Assembly: GCF_014648095.1 (NCBI RefSeq)
Contig: NZ_BMQL01000052.1
Coordinates: forward strand, 1-34,324
Origin: Deinococcus ruber
Lineage (GTDB): Bacteria > Deinococcota > Deinococci > Deinococcales > Deinococcaceae
Direction of reading: 5' to 3'
DNA length: 34,324 nt
In this document: piece after piece, positions 29,382-34,324 of the stretch
How positions within the stretch are numbered: position 1 is the first letter of the stretch
How the letters are laid out: each line of letters opens with the position of its first letter
Position numbers and translations under genes: made by a program
Notes under the pieces: generated by a model
What the model was told of the DNA's origin: nothing
The model's database searches: none
What the model saw: the letters and a program-made list of their open reading frames with translations, nothing else

Positions 29382-29864
29382 ATGGCATCCCCCGCCTTTC
29401 TGGATGGTTCCAAGACAAAGAAGATCGTCAGTAAGCGGCGCAGCGCGATTGAATCCAAACTCCAGGCGCTGGCCGAGACGGCTGCGATTGCAGGCGAACA
29501 GCAGGCGCAGCGGGGACTGACGGCAAATGTGTATGGGACTGAGCCGGGGAAATACAGGCGCACGAAGCGATTGAAATTCAGCACGTACAAAGACGGGCAG
29601 TACTCCGGCGGCGTGCTGCGAGTCATCTTGGGCGACACCGCACCCTACGCTGACAAGATCGAGTACGGCACCGGGCCGCATGAACTCAGTCCGGCGCAGC
29701 TCCAGCAGTATCTGGACGTGCTGCCGAGAGGCGGGCTGCTGCGGTTTGGACGCTCCGGCAAGGCATATTTGTACCCCGGCCCATACATCGGACCGGGGCT
29801 GATCTTCGCTCGCTACCGGGTACGGGAAGGCGTCGCGCTCATCGTGCAGAAGGCGATGAAATGA
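29382..29864 (+). CDS. HK97-gp10-like minor structural protein
   Basis: 160 residues, start ATG 29382 after GAGGTGAAGC. Two-part layout: helical N-terminus (IESKLQALAETAAIAGEQQAQRG) and a C-terminal region with APYADKIEYGTGPHEL, a pattern of the HK97-gp10 family of head-tail joining or tail proteins. In most phages this family lies before the tail tube gene; here it lies after the chaperones, and the expected tape measure gene does not follow. Its TGA is overlapped by an ATGA at 29861, the scar of a coupled next gene. Confidence 0.75.
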   Translation: MASPAFLDGSKTKKIVSKRRSAIESKLQALAETAAIAGEQQAQRGLTANVYGTEPGKYRRTKRLKFSTYKDGQYSGGVLRVILGDTAPYADKIEYGTGPHELSPAQLQQYLDVLPRGGLLRFGRSGKAYLYPGPYIGPGLIFARYRVREGVALIVQKAMK

Positions 29865-29909
29865 GGGGGTTCAGCCACGATTGGCCAATCCCCTTACTTT
29901 TGTCCCGCG

Positions 29910-29923
29910 TACACTATCGAAGT
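29910..29923 (+). promoter_or_regulatory. possible leaderless -10 box for the Abi-alpha gene
   Basis: TACACT (29910-29915, TANNNT form) lies 8 bases before ATG 29924, close to the spacing seen at the other leaderless starts here. No convincing -35 box at 16-18 bases was found, so the promoter is tentative. Confidence 0.4.
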
Positions 29924-30739
29924 ATGAGCGATGACAAATCTTCCGGAAGCGAGTCTCCAATACAGTCCACTGCCCAGGCTATCGCGGTGGTTGCTAAGGA
30001 AGTCCCTGTCTACCAGGATCTAGCACAACCAGCGTTGAAAGAGTTAGGTAAAGGCATAGGTGGATTTACAGCCTGGGCGATGCAATATCTTGTCAAGCTT
30101 GGAATAAGTGCTGGGAAGAATATTGAAATTTTTGAAAAGGAATACGGCGAGAAGATTAGTAATATATCTAGCGATAAAGTAATTACACCAGACGCCATGA
30201 TCGGTATTCCTGTGCTTCAAGCCTTAAGCTATACAGCTCATCATGACGAAATAAGACAGATGTTTGTAAACTTATTAGCTACTGCTAGCAACGAAGACAC
30301 TAGGAATAGCGCTCATCCAGCTTTTGTAGAAATAATAAGACAACTCTCCCCTAGAGATGCATTGCTTGTGGACGCTATTTCTAAGCGTAGGCGGTGGCCT
30401 CTAGTTAGAGTAGATTTAATTCTACAAGATCGGAGTTCAAAACCAATATCAGGGCATGTATCTGCCATGTCAAGTGGAGTATATGATTATTTGCATTCCT
30501 CATCTTTAGAGAATCTTAGACGATTGGGATTAATTGACATAAAGTATGACACCCAGTTAAAGAATCACTCTTTATATGATGGTGTTATTTTGAAAATCAA
30601 AGAAACCTATCCAGATATAAACACACTGGATAAAGTTTTAGGTTCGGGTAGCTACTTAAAAGCTGATTCAGTGGGATACGTTGAAGGATATATCGATACG
30701 ACTGCCTTCGGCTTGTCATTTATATCTAGCTGTCTATGA
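29924..30739 (+). CDS. Abi-alpha (DUF4393-type) abortive-infection protein
   Basis: 271 residues. Start ATG 29924 is preferred (leaderless -10 box just upstream; the protein then begins MSDDKSSG). The frame also opens at ATG 29861, overlapping the previous stop, which would give 292 residues. The pattern matches the Abi_alpha/DUF4393 family: YQDLAQPALKELGKGIGG, a hydrophobic region (FTAWAMQYLVKLGISAGKN), KVITPDAMIGIPVLQALSYTAHHDE, FVNLLATASNEDTRNSAHPAF and VEIIRQLSPRDALLVDAI. Family members include lactococcal Abi proteins that abort phage infection. The gene is strikingly AT-richer than both flanks, so it was recently acquired. The toxic mechanism of the family is not well known. It stands in the middle of the tail module. 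Confidence 0.82.
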   Translation: MSDDKSSGSESPIQSTAQAIAVVAKEVPVYQDLAQPALKELGKGIGGFTAWAMQYLVKLGISAGKNIEIFEKEYGEKISNISSDKVITPDAMIGIPVLQALSYTAHHDEIRQMFVNLLATASNEDTRNSAHPAFVEIIRQLSPRDALLVDAISKRRRWPLVRVDLILQDRSSKPISGHVSAMSSGVYDYLHSSSLENLRRLGLIDIKYDTQLKNHSLYDGVILKIKETYPDINTLDKVLGSGSYLKADSVGYVEGYIDTTAFGLSFISSCL

Positions 30740-30782
30740 AGTCAAATTTGCTCAGAATTTACTTACACTGACGAAAATATGC

Positions 30783-30810
30783 AAGTCCCAACTGATACCA
30801 GTTGGGACTT
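30783..30810. terminator. strong stem-loop terminator between convergent genes
   Basis: AAGTCCCAACTG (30783-30794) pairs perfectly with CAGTTGGGACTT (30799-30810) around ATAC. On the plus strand TTTT follows; on the minus strand the stem is followed by TGCATATTTT. It lies between the plus-strand Abi-alpha gene and the minus-strand membrane-protein gene and can serve both. Confidence 0.75.
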
Positions 30811-30826
30811 TTGACTTGGAGGCGGT

Positions 30827-31000
30827 ATGAACCTCAATTCTCCTGCTTCGGCTCCGCCGAACTTTCAGATAGCTTCTCACTCTCTCAACTCTTCACGCAC
30901 GTATCGTCAATTTCATAAGAAAACGAATCTTTGGAAAGAATTTTATACGCAAATAAAACGCCGCCCCGTTCTATGTCTATCTCAGAATCAGAATTATTAA
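30827..31000 (+). pseudogene. possible cut 5' remnant of a phage gene (57 codons)
   Basis: ATG 30827 has a perfect Shine-Dalgarno GGAGG 4 bases upstream and opens a 57-codon frame (MNLNSPASAPPNFQ...). It is antisense to the minus-strand membrane-protein gene after 30885. The first 15 or so codons look phage-like and GC-rich and then the sequence becomes AT-rich, as if a late gene start had been split by an insertion near 30870. Such a start is expected for the missing tape measure gene, but this is only a hypothesis. Confidence 0.3.
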
Positions 31001-31253
31001 ACTTATAGTTGCCTTGCGTTTTATCTGTCATCTTACCCTTCACAATTACAAATTCTTGATACGTTCCGTCGGGAGAAAAAATGAATCCAGGTACTGTCCT
31101 CACACCTTGGAAGGTCTTTTCGGAACAGTCCCATCTCCCGTAAAGGTCATTGATAGTAAAGGAGGCAGCAAAATGATTCCAAAAAATATAGAGGACGCCC
31201 GCAAGGAGCAAAACTCCGATGAAAACTTTTCCAGACGGAGAGGTGGAACTCAA
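30885..31253 (-). CDS. membrane-anchored, beta-rich (lipocalin-like) protein
   Basis: 122 residues if started at TTG 31253, which overlaps the TGA of the XRE gene (TTGA) with GAAGGA 4 bases upstream; a longer reading to ATG 31313 would overlap the XRE gene by 64 bp and is less likely. Residues 9-25 are one membrane helix (KVFIGVLLLAGVLYIFW). The rest is a small beta-rich domain (LYGRWDCSE, GFIFSPDGTYQEF, TQGNYKFNN, IDIERGGVLFAYKIL) of the type seen in extracytoplasmic lipocalin-like domains, with two Cys (in DCSE and DTCVKS) that might form a disulphide. Partner of the divergent XRE regulator. Function unknown; a membrane sensor or entry-blocking protein is conceivable. Confidence 0.72.
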   Translation of the reverse strand: MSSTSPSGKVFIGVLLLAGVLYIFWNHFAASFTINDLYGRWDCSEKTFQGVRTVPGFIFSPDGTYQEFVIVKGKMTDKTQGNYKFNNSDSEIDIERGGVLFAYKILSKDSFSYEIDDTCVKS

Positions 31254-31465
31254 TTTTCCTTCTTCGGCACGGCGATCAACTCCAAGCCGAGTTCGTCGAG
31301 GATCTTCTGCCAAAGCTCCGGCACCTTCCCGCTCGTGCCGGAGAGAAGACGGGTCACGCTCGGGCGCTCAACATCCAAACGGGCTGCGAGCTTGCCCTGA
31401 GACATATCGCGCTCTTTCATAGCAAGTTTTACGGCCTCACGAACGCGGTCATTCATTCCAGTCAT
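31250..31465 (-). CDS. XRE-family regulator of the accessory island
   Basis: 71 residues, start ATG 31465 (a further ATG three codons in). Nearly the whole protein is a helix-turn-helix (VREAVKLAMKERDMSQGKLAARLDVERPSVTRLLSGTSGK), followed by ILDELGLELIAVPKKEN. The end resembles the early Cro-like protein near 3.2 kb. The gene is divergent from the plus-strand operon at 31612 and shares a mirror-image promoter region whose repeat arms are likely its binding sites, so it probably represses both its own operon and the right-hand one. The overlap with the membrane-protein gene shows the two are co-translated. Confidence 0.82.
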   Translation of the reverse strand: MTGMNDRVREAVKLAMKERDMSQGKLAARLDVERPSVTRLLSGTSGKVPELWQKILDELGLELIAVPKKEN

Positions 31466-31482
31466 CGTATATCACCCGCTTG

Positions 31483-31543
31483 AGTGTAACAGTCTTTGCC
31501 ACTAGATACAATACTTGCAACTAGTGGCAAAGACTGTTACTAT
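31483..31543. promoter_or_regulatory. mirror-image divergent promoter with 20-bp inverted operator arms
   Basis: GTAACAGTCTTTGCCACTAG (31486-31505) and CTAGTGGCAAAGACTGTTAC (31521-31540) are exact inverted copies with a 15-bp centre. Plus promoter: TTGCAA (31515-31520), 17-bp spacer, TACTAT (31538-31543). Minus promoter: TTGTAT (31511-31506), 17-bp spacer, TACACT (31488-31483). In both, the spacer is the same 17 bases of the repeat arm, so one regulator dimer per arm would shut both promoters. All bases are directly read; the regulation is inference. Confidence 0.85.
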
Positions 31544-31550
31544 TGAGGCA

Positions 31551-31593
31551 GCAGAAAAGGGGCTGATGCCCTAGGAAGCCCGCCCCTTTCTGC
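31551..31593 (+). other. stem-loop in the 5' leader of the right-hand operon
   Basis: GCAGAAAAGGGGC (31551-31563) pairs with GCCCCTTTCTGC (31582-31593) with one bulged A. The transcript from TACTAT would start close to 31550, so the hairpin occupies nearly the whole leader, with the Shine-Dalgarno GGAGG (31601-31605) just after it. It may protect the mRNA end or control translation. Confidence 0.55.
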
Positions 31594-31611
31594 AACCTTT
31601 GGAGGTTATGT

Positions 31612-31884
31612 ATGACACAGTACACCGCCAGCGCTGACAAGATTCTTCCCAGCCACACAGAAACCCCGACCATCACGAAGGTTTACAACCTGATGACCTG
31701 GGAAGAGCGCGACTACATTCGCATGGGCGGCCCGGTCTACCACACGCTGACCGTCACCGGGATCAGCGGCGCACCTGCCAGCACCTACGCCTACACCGTC
31801 AACGGCAAGCCCGTCAGCATGACCGACGCCTACTACCTGATGCGGGACGCCCAGACGACAGGAAGCGTGGAGTTGGTCGCATGA
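31612..31884 (+). CDS. small hypothetical protein, first gene of right-hand operon
   Basis: 90 residues, ATG 31612 with GGAGG 6 bases upstream. Beta-rich (VYHTLTVTGISGAPASTYAYTVNGKPVSMTD), no membrane segment. Expressed from the mirror-image promoter and so probably under the XRE regulator. Not recognised. It returns to GC-rich codon use, unlike the island genes left of the promoter. Confidence 0.72.
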   Translation: MTQYTASADKILPSHTETPTITKVYNLMTWEERDYIRMGGPVYHTLTVTGISGAPASTYAYTVNGKPVSMTDAYYLMRDAQTTGSVELVA

Positions 31885-32489
31885 GCGGAGAGCGTCACGA
31901 CTCCCCTGCGGCAAGGGAACTGCCCACCGTCACAGGCATCCGCGTCCTGGCGCGGCGCACAGTGTTGCTTCAGATCGACGGCGCGGCAGATGTGACCATC
32001 ACGCCAGGGGATCGGATGTACTCCCTGCCGATGTTGACCCCGGAAGTGCTCACCCTCTACGCGGGCGCGTCACCCGCTCAGCAGTTCCAGCTTCCTAACC
32101 ACCTCGTGCCTGTGCTGGAACACTCGCTCCGCTGGGGAGCCACAGACATCCGCTTGCATTTGGACGCGAAGTACAGCTTCTTGCTGGGCGGTGCACTGAT
32201 TGGCGGAGCGCCGGAACTGATGTTCCTCCACCCGGACGGCACGACTTCCACTGAACGGCTGACACCGGACGGCTTTCCTCTCGCATGGTCGCATGAAGGC
32301 TTCTATGCCTTCTTCCAGTGGGGCCGGAAAGTTGAGTGCTCTATCCCAGAAACGCAGGTGACATACACCACCCGCGAAGTGACGCGCTTCGTGCTGAGCG
32401 CCCCGGACGTACTGAAAGACGTGCTGGCTCTCTGGGGCATCGGCCTCCGCCTGCCGGAGGAAGTTCGACCCTTCTCCCTCGCAGCCTAA
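31881..32489 (+). CDS. hypothetical protein
   Basis: 202 residues, start ATG 31881 (ATGA overlap). Mixed alpha/beta without known motifs: VTGIRVLARRTVLLQIDGAADVTITPGDRMYSLPMLT; HLVPVLEHSLRWGATDIRLHLDAKYSFLLGG; FYAFFQWGRKVECSIPETQVTYTTREVTRF. It may be a regulatory or structural component of the second module, but nothing specific can be said. Confidence 0.68.
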   Translation: MSGERHDSPAARELPTVTGIRVLARRTVLLQIDGAADVTITPGDRMYSLPMLTPEVLTLYAGASPAQQFQLPNHLVPVLEHSLRWGATDIRLHLDAKYSFLLGGALIGGAPELMFLHPDGTTSTERLTPDGFPLAWSHEGFYAFFQWGRKVECSIPETQVTYTTREVTRFVLSAPDVLKDVLALWGIGLRLPEEVRPFSLAA

Positions 32490-32504
32490 GTAAGCCACCT
32501 GCAC

Positions 32505-32528
32505 GCGCCCGCTTTCACCAGCGGGCGC
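32505..32528 (+). other. GC-rich intergenic stem-loop
   Basis: GCGCCCGCT (32505-32513) pairs perfectly with AGCGGGCGC (32520-32528) with loop TTCACC. No T-run; the TTGGAG ribosome-binding site and ATG 32556 follow after about 20 bases. Confidence 0.5.
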
Positions 32529-32555
32529 TGGCCTGACACACCTTGGAGAACTGCC

Positions 32556-33110
32556 ATGCCCCGGAAATCCCAGACCAGTGAGCTGCTTCCCCGTCAGAAT
32601 GGCCGCCGCCTCGCCCTTTTCAATCCAAACGCCCTGGTGTCCTTCGGCAAAGTCATGACCCTCATGCGTGACCGTCAGCTTGCCGCCACCATCCGAGAAC
32701 TCGACATCGCCAAGAAAGCCAACAGCACCCCCTGGCTGCTCGCACTCGAAATGCTGGAAGAACGAGGCGTCTCAATCGGCCTTGAACCGAAAGACCTCGC
32801 GGAAGCGCTCGACATCACCGTTCTTTCGGCCCGCCGCGCCATGAACCGCGCTGAGTACGTCATCTATGACGTGCTGGGGTTGCACGTCAGCTTCTTCAAG
32901 CGCGGCGAACCCTGGCGACTGCTGAACCACAAAGAGGCCGCGCTGAAGTACGCCCGCACCACCAAAGACCTCAGCACCCGCTACAAACGCGCCCGGCTGT
33001 ACCTGCCCGTCACCCGTTACAACGGCACTGAACAGGAAGAGTTGCAAGTGCCGATCTTCAAATTCGACTTCTCCCAGCCGGAGGCGCTGCCCTATGAAGC
33101 TCAGAACTGA
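32556..33110 (+). CDS. hypothetical DNA-binding-like protein
   Basis: 184 residues, ATG 32556 after TTGGAG. Basic. A possible helix-turn-helix lies about 75-100 (GLEPKDLAEALDITVLSARRAMNRAEYVIYDVL), with a beta-like end (LQVPIFKFDFSQPEAL). The basic middle (KYARTTKDLSTRYKRARLYLP) supports nucleic-acid binding. Its position before a ParB-like gene, which overlaps it by 17 bp, fits a replication or partition module. No family recognised. Confidence 0.65.
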   Translation: MPRKSQTSELLPRQNGRRLALFNPNALVSFGKVMTLMRDRQLAATIRELDIAKKANSTPWLLALEMLEERGVSIGLEPKDLAEALDITVLSARRAMNRAEYVIYDVLGLHVSFFKRGEPWRLLNHKEAALKYARTTKDLSTRYKRARLYLPVTRYNGTEQEELQVPIFKFDFSQPEALPYEAQN

Positions 33111-34083
33111 CCAGATCCGTACCGACGGCGGCACACAAATGCGTGTCGGCCCCTACCACGAAGACGTGTTGAGCGACTACGGAGACGTGATTCAGAACGG
33201 CGGAAGCTTGCCCCCGCTGGTGGTGTTCTTCGATGCCCAGCATTACTGGCTGGCTGATGGCTTCCACCGACTGAAGGCGTACAAAACCTTGAACGTCCGG
33301 GAAGTGGAAGCAGAAGTCAAGGAAGGCAGCAAGCGGGATGCGATTCTCTTCGCAGTCGGGGCAAATGCCAGCCACGGCCTGCGCCGCACGAATGCCGACA
33401 AGCGCCGCGCCGTCGAGACGCTGCTGAAAGACGAAGAGTGGAGCGGGTGGACAGACCGGGAGATTGCCCGACGCAGCCACACCAGCGCCCCCCTTGTCGG
33501 GAAGCTCAGGAGCGAAGTCACTGTAAATATTTACAGTGAGCAAGGCAGCGCGGAGGATGGCAGGAAGTACACCACGAAGCACGGGACGCAGGCCACGATG
33601 AACACGGCCAATATCGGCCAGCGCCCACCGTCGCCCATGTCATCTGAACCTCAAGCCCTCCGTGTACCGAGCGCAGAGAGCTTGCGTGAACCGGAAGCTG
33701 TCGCGCCACGTCAACCAGTGGTTGACAAGCCAGCCGCACCCAGCCTGCCAGATGACGAGTTCGGGCCGATCAAAGAAGCGCCCGCATTCGTACAGCCACC
33801 AATACAGCGTCCCTCTACGCCTCGCCCGATGCCGCAGCTTCCGCCTGATTATCGACCCGGCGCTGATCCGAATATTCCCCCGCGTGTGGATGCCCTGCGG
33901 AAAGCTCTAGACCGCCTCTTGAGCTTCGACAAGGACGGCCCGGAGCTGCTGGAACACCCCGGCGCAAATCTGATGCAGCTCAGCCTCCTGGCGGAATACA
34001 CCCGCGAAATGCTGGAAGGCTGGCTGCATCCCGAAGAGGCACAGCCGAGCGTTCGCACCATCACCGTCGAGGCGCTGAACTGA
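33094..34083 (+). CDS. ParB/Spo0J-like protein
   Basis: 329 residues, start ATG 33094 inside the previous gene. Residues 38-90 match ParB-like domains: PPLVVFFDAQHYWLADGFHRLKAYKTL (DGFHRL near 55-60 is the CTPase/nuclease-type signature), then AILFAVGANASHGLRRTNADKRRAV and a helix-turn-helix (SGWTDREIARRSHTSAPLVGKL, about 117-138). The remainder is a Pro-rich linker (PAFVQPPIQRPSTPRPMPQLPP) and a helical C-terminus. No ParA ATPase is present in the window, so it could act as a transcription or replication regulator rather than in partition. Its coding DNA contains a 22-bp perfect palindrome right after the HTH region. Confidence 0.82.
   Translation: MKLRTDQIRTDGGTQMRVGPYHEDVLSDYGDVIQNGGSLPPLVVFFDAQHYWLADGFHRLKAYKTLNVREVEAEVKEGSKRDAILFAVGANASHGLRRTNADKRRAVETLLKDEEWSGWTDREIARRSHTSAPLVGKLRSEVTVNIYSEQGSAEDGRKYTTKHGTQATMNTANIGQRPPSPMSSEPQALRVPSAESLREPEAVAPRQPVVDKPAAPSLPDDEFGPIKEAPAFVQPPIQRPSTPRPMPQLPPDYRPGADPNIPPRVDALRKALDRLLSFDKDGPELLEHPGANLMQLSLLAEYTREMLEGWLHPEEAQPSVRTITVEALN
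33518..33539. repeat. 22-bp perfect palindrome inside ParB-like gene
   Basis: TCACTGTAAAT followed by its exact reverse complement ATTTACAGTGA, with no spacer. AT-rich while its surroundings are GC-rich. It could be a self-binding operator or parS-like site for the ParB-like protein, or an origin element. Confidence 0.7.
33710..33726. repeat. 17-bp perfect palindrome, copy 3
   Basis: GTCAACCA-G-TGGTTGAC, perfect 8-1-8 palindrome inside the ParB-like gene. The second copy at 19102-19118 has one mismatch and sits in a promoter. A weaker relative is at 2158-2174 inside the peptidase gene. Confidence 0.55.
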
Positions 34084-34084
34084 C

Positions 34085-34324
34085 ATGCAGAACTACAGCA
34101 TACGCGACAAGGTGAAGGCTACCCACAAGCGCAGGGCGAAAGCCGTCGGCGCGGCTGGCACCTTCGACAAGTACGACGTTTCAATCCGGCTCGGCAAACA
34201 GAACTTTCTTTGTCACTACTGTCTACAGCCGCTCATCCTGCACGGCCCCGGCAAGTACCAGATTGACCACTTCATTCCGCTCAGCAGAGGAGGCAGTAAC
34301 TATGCAAACAACCTCGTCATTGCC
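34085..34324 (+). CDS. HNH endonuclease, 3' end cut by window
   Basis: 80 residues visible, ATG 34085 one base after the ParB-like stop. Contains CHYC (Cys43, Cys46), IDHFIPLSRGG (Asp61, His62) and NNL (Asn75), the first parts of an HNH beta-beta-alpha metal site; the second Cys pair would lie beyond the right edge. The basic N-terminus (KVKATHKRRAKAVG) suits DNA contact. It is a different gene from the HNH nuclease at 7.6 kb and may be a homing enzyme or a packaging-associated nuclease. Confidence 0.85.
   Translation, partial: MQNYSIRDKVKATHKRRAKAVGAAGTFDKYDVSIRLGKQNFLCHYCLQPLILHGPGKYQIDHFIPLSRGGSNYANNLVIA

Noticed and set aside
31014..31400. Plus-strand 128-codon frame across the XRE/membrane-protein pair
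   Set aside because: Antisense to two genes with clear domains; no ribosome-binding site.
1..34324. CRISPR array, tRNA genes, insertion sequences
   Set aside because: No regularly spaced direct repeats with unique spacers, no cloverleaf with a CCA-type end and no transposase were seen by reading; a search program could still find a diverged tRNA.

Overview
This window is most of a temperate, siphovirus-like prophage, or an integrated phage-derived element, in a GC-rich host. Lineage cannot be proved from the sequence. Deinococcus or a relative fits best: GC-rich codons, frequent GTG/TTG starts, several promoters whose -10 box sits directly before an ATG (leaderless mRNAs, common in Deinococcota), and an ImmA/IrrE-type peptidase. 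No tRNA, rRNA, CRISPR array or insertion sequence was seen, and no att site is visible.

Layout. 1-3062 (minus strand): lysogeny module, with a large serine integrase cut by the left edge, an unknown gene, an ImmA/IrrE metallopeptidase and a CI-like XRE repressor. 3063-3157: operator/promoter region. 3158-19023 (plus strand): one very long early operon, almost every gene overlapping the next by 4 bases (ATGA or GTGA). It holds a Cro-like regulator, a MazG-like pyrophosphohydrolase, tiny membrane proteins, a RecT/Bet annealing protein, an HNH nuclease, a probable replication initiator containing an iteron-like origin, a DnaB-type helicase, a DnaQ-type exonuclease, two orphan DNA methyltransferases, a RusA resolvase and many unknown proteins. 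19062-19413: a terminator, a stand-alone leaderless gene and a second terminator.

19435-29864 (plus strand): late morphogenesis module: TerS, TerL, a JAMM metalloprotease, portal, scaffold with a structured mRNA leader, decoration protein, major capsid protein, head-tail connectors, tail tube, tail assembly chaperones joined by a -1 frameshift on A AAA AAA, and an HK97-gp10-like protein. The tape measure, tail tip and lysis genes expected next are absent.

29861-31600: an AT-richer accessory island replaces them: an Abi-alpha (DUF4393) type gene, then a minus-strand pair (XRE regulator plus membrane-anchored beta-rich protein) driven from a mirror-image divergent promoter. 31612-34324 (plus strand) looks like a second early-type operon under that promoter: three unknown proteins, a ParB-like protein containing a 22-bp palindrome, and an HNH nuclease cut by the right edge. 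The window may thus join a tail-truncated prophage to a second mobile element, or the missing late genes lie further right.

How it works together: repressor and ImmA hold lysogeny; relief allows early transcription from the Cro promoter; initiator and helicase start replication at the internal origin; RecT, RusA and methyltransferases process and mark DNA; late genes build the head and tail tube. The island and the stand-alone gene look like lysogenically expressed cargo, plausibly defence against other phages.
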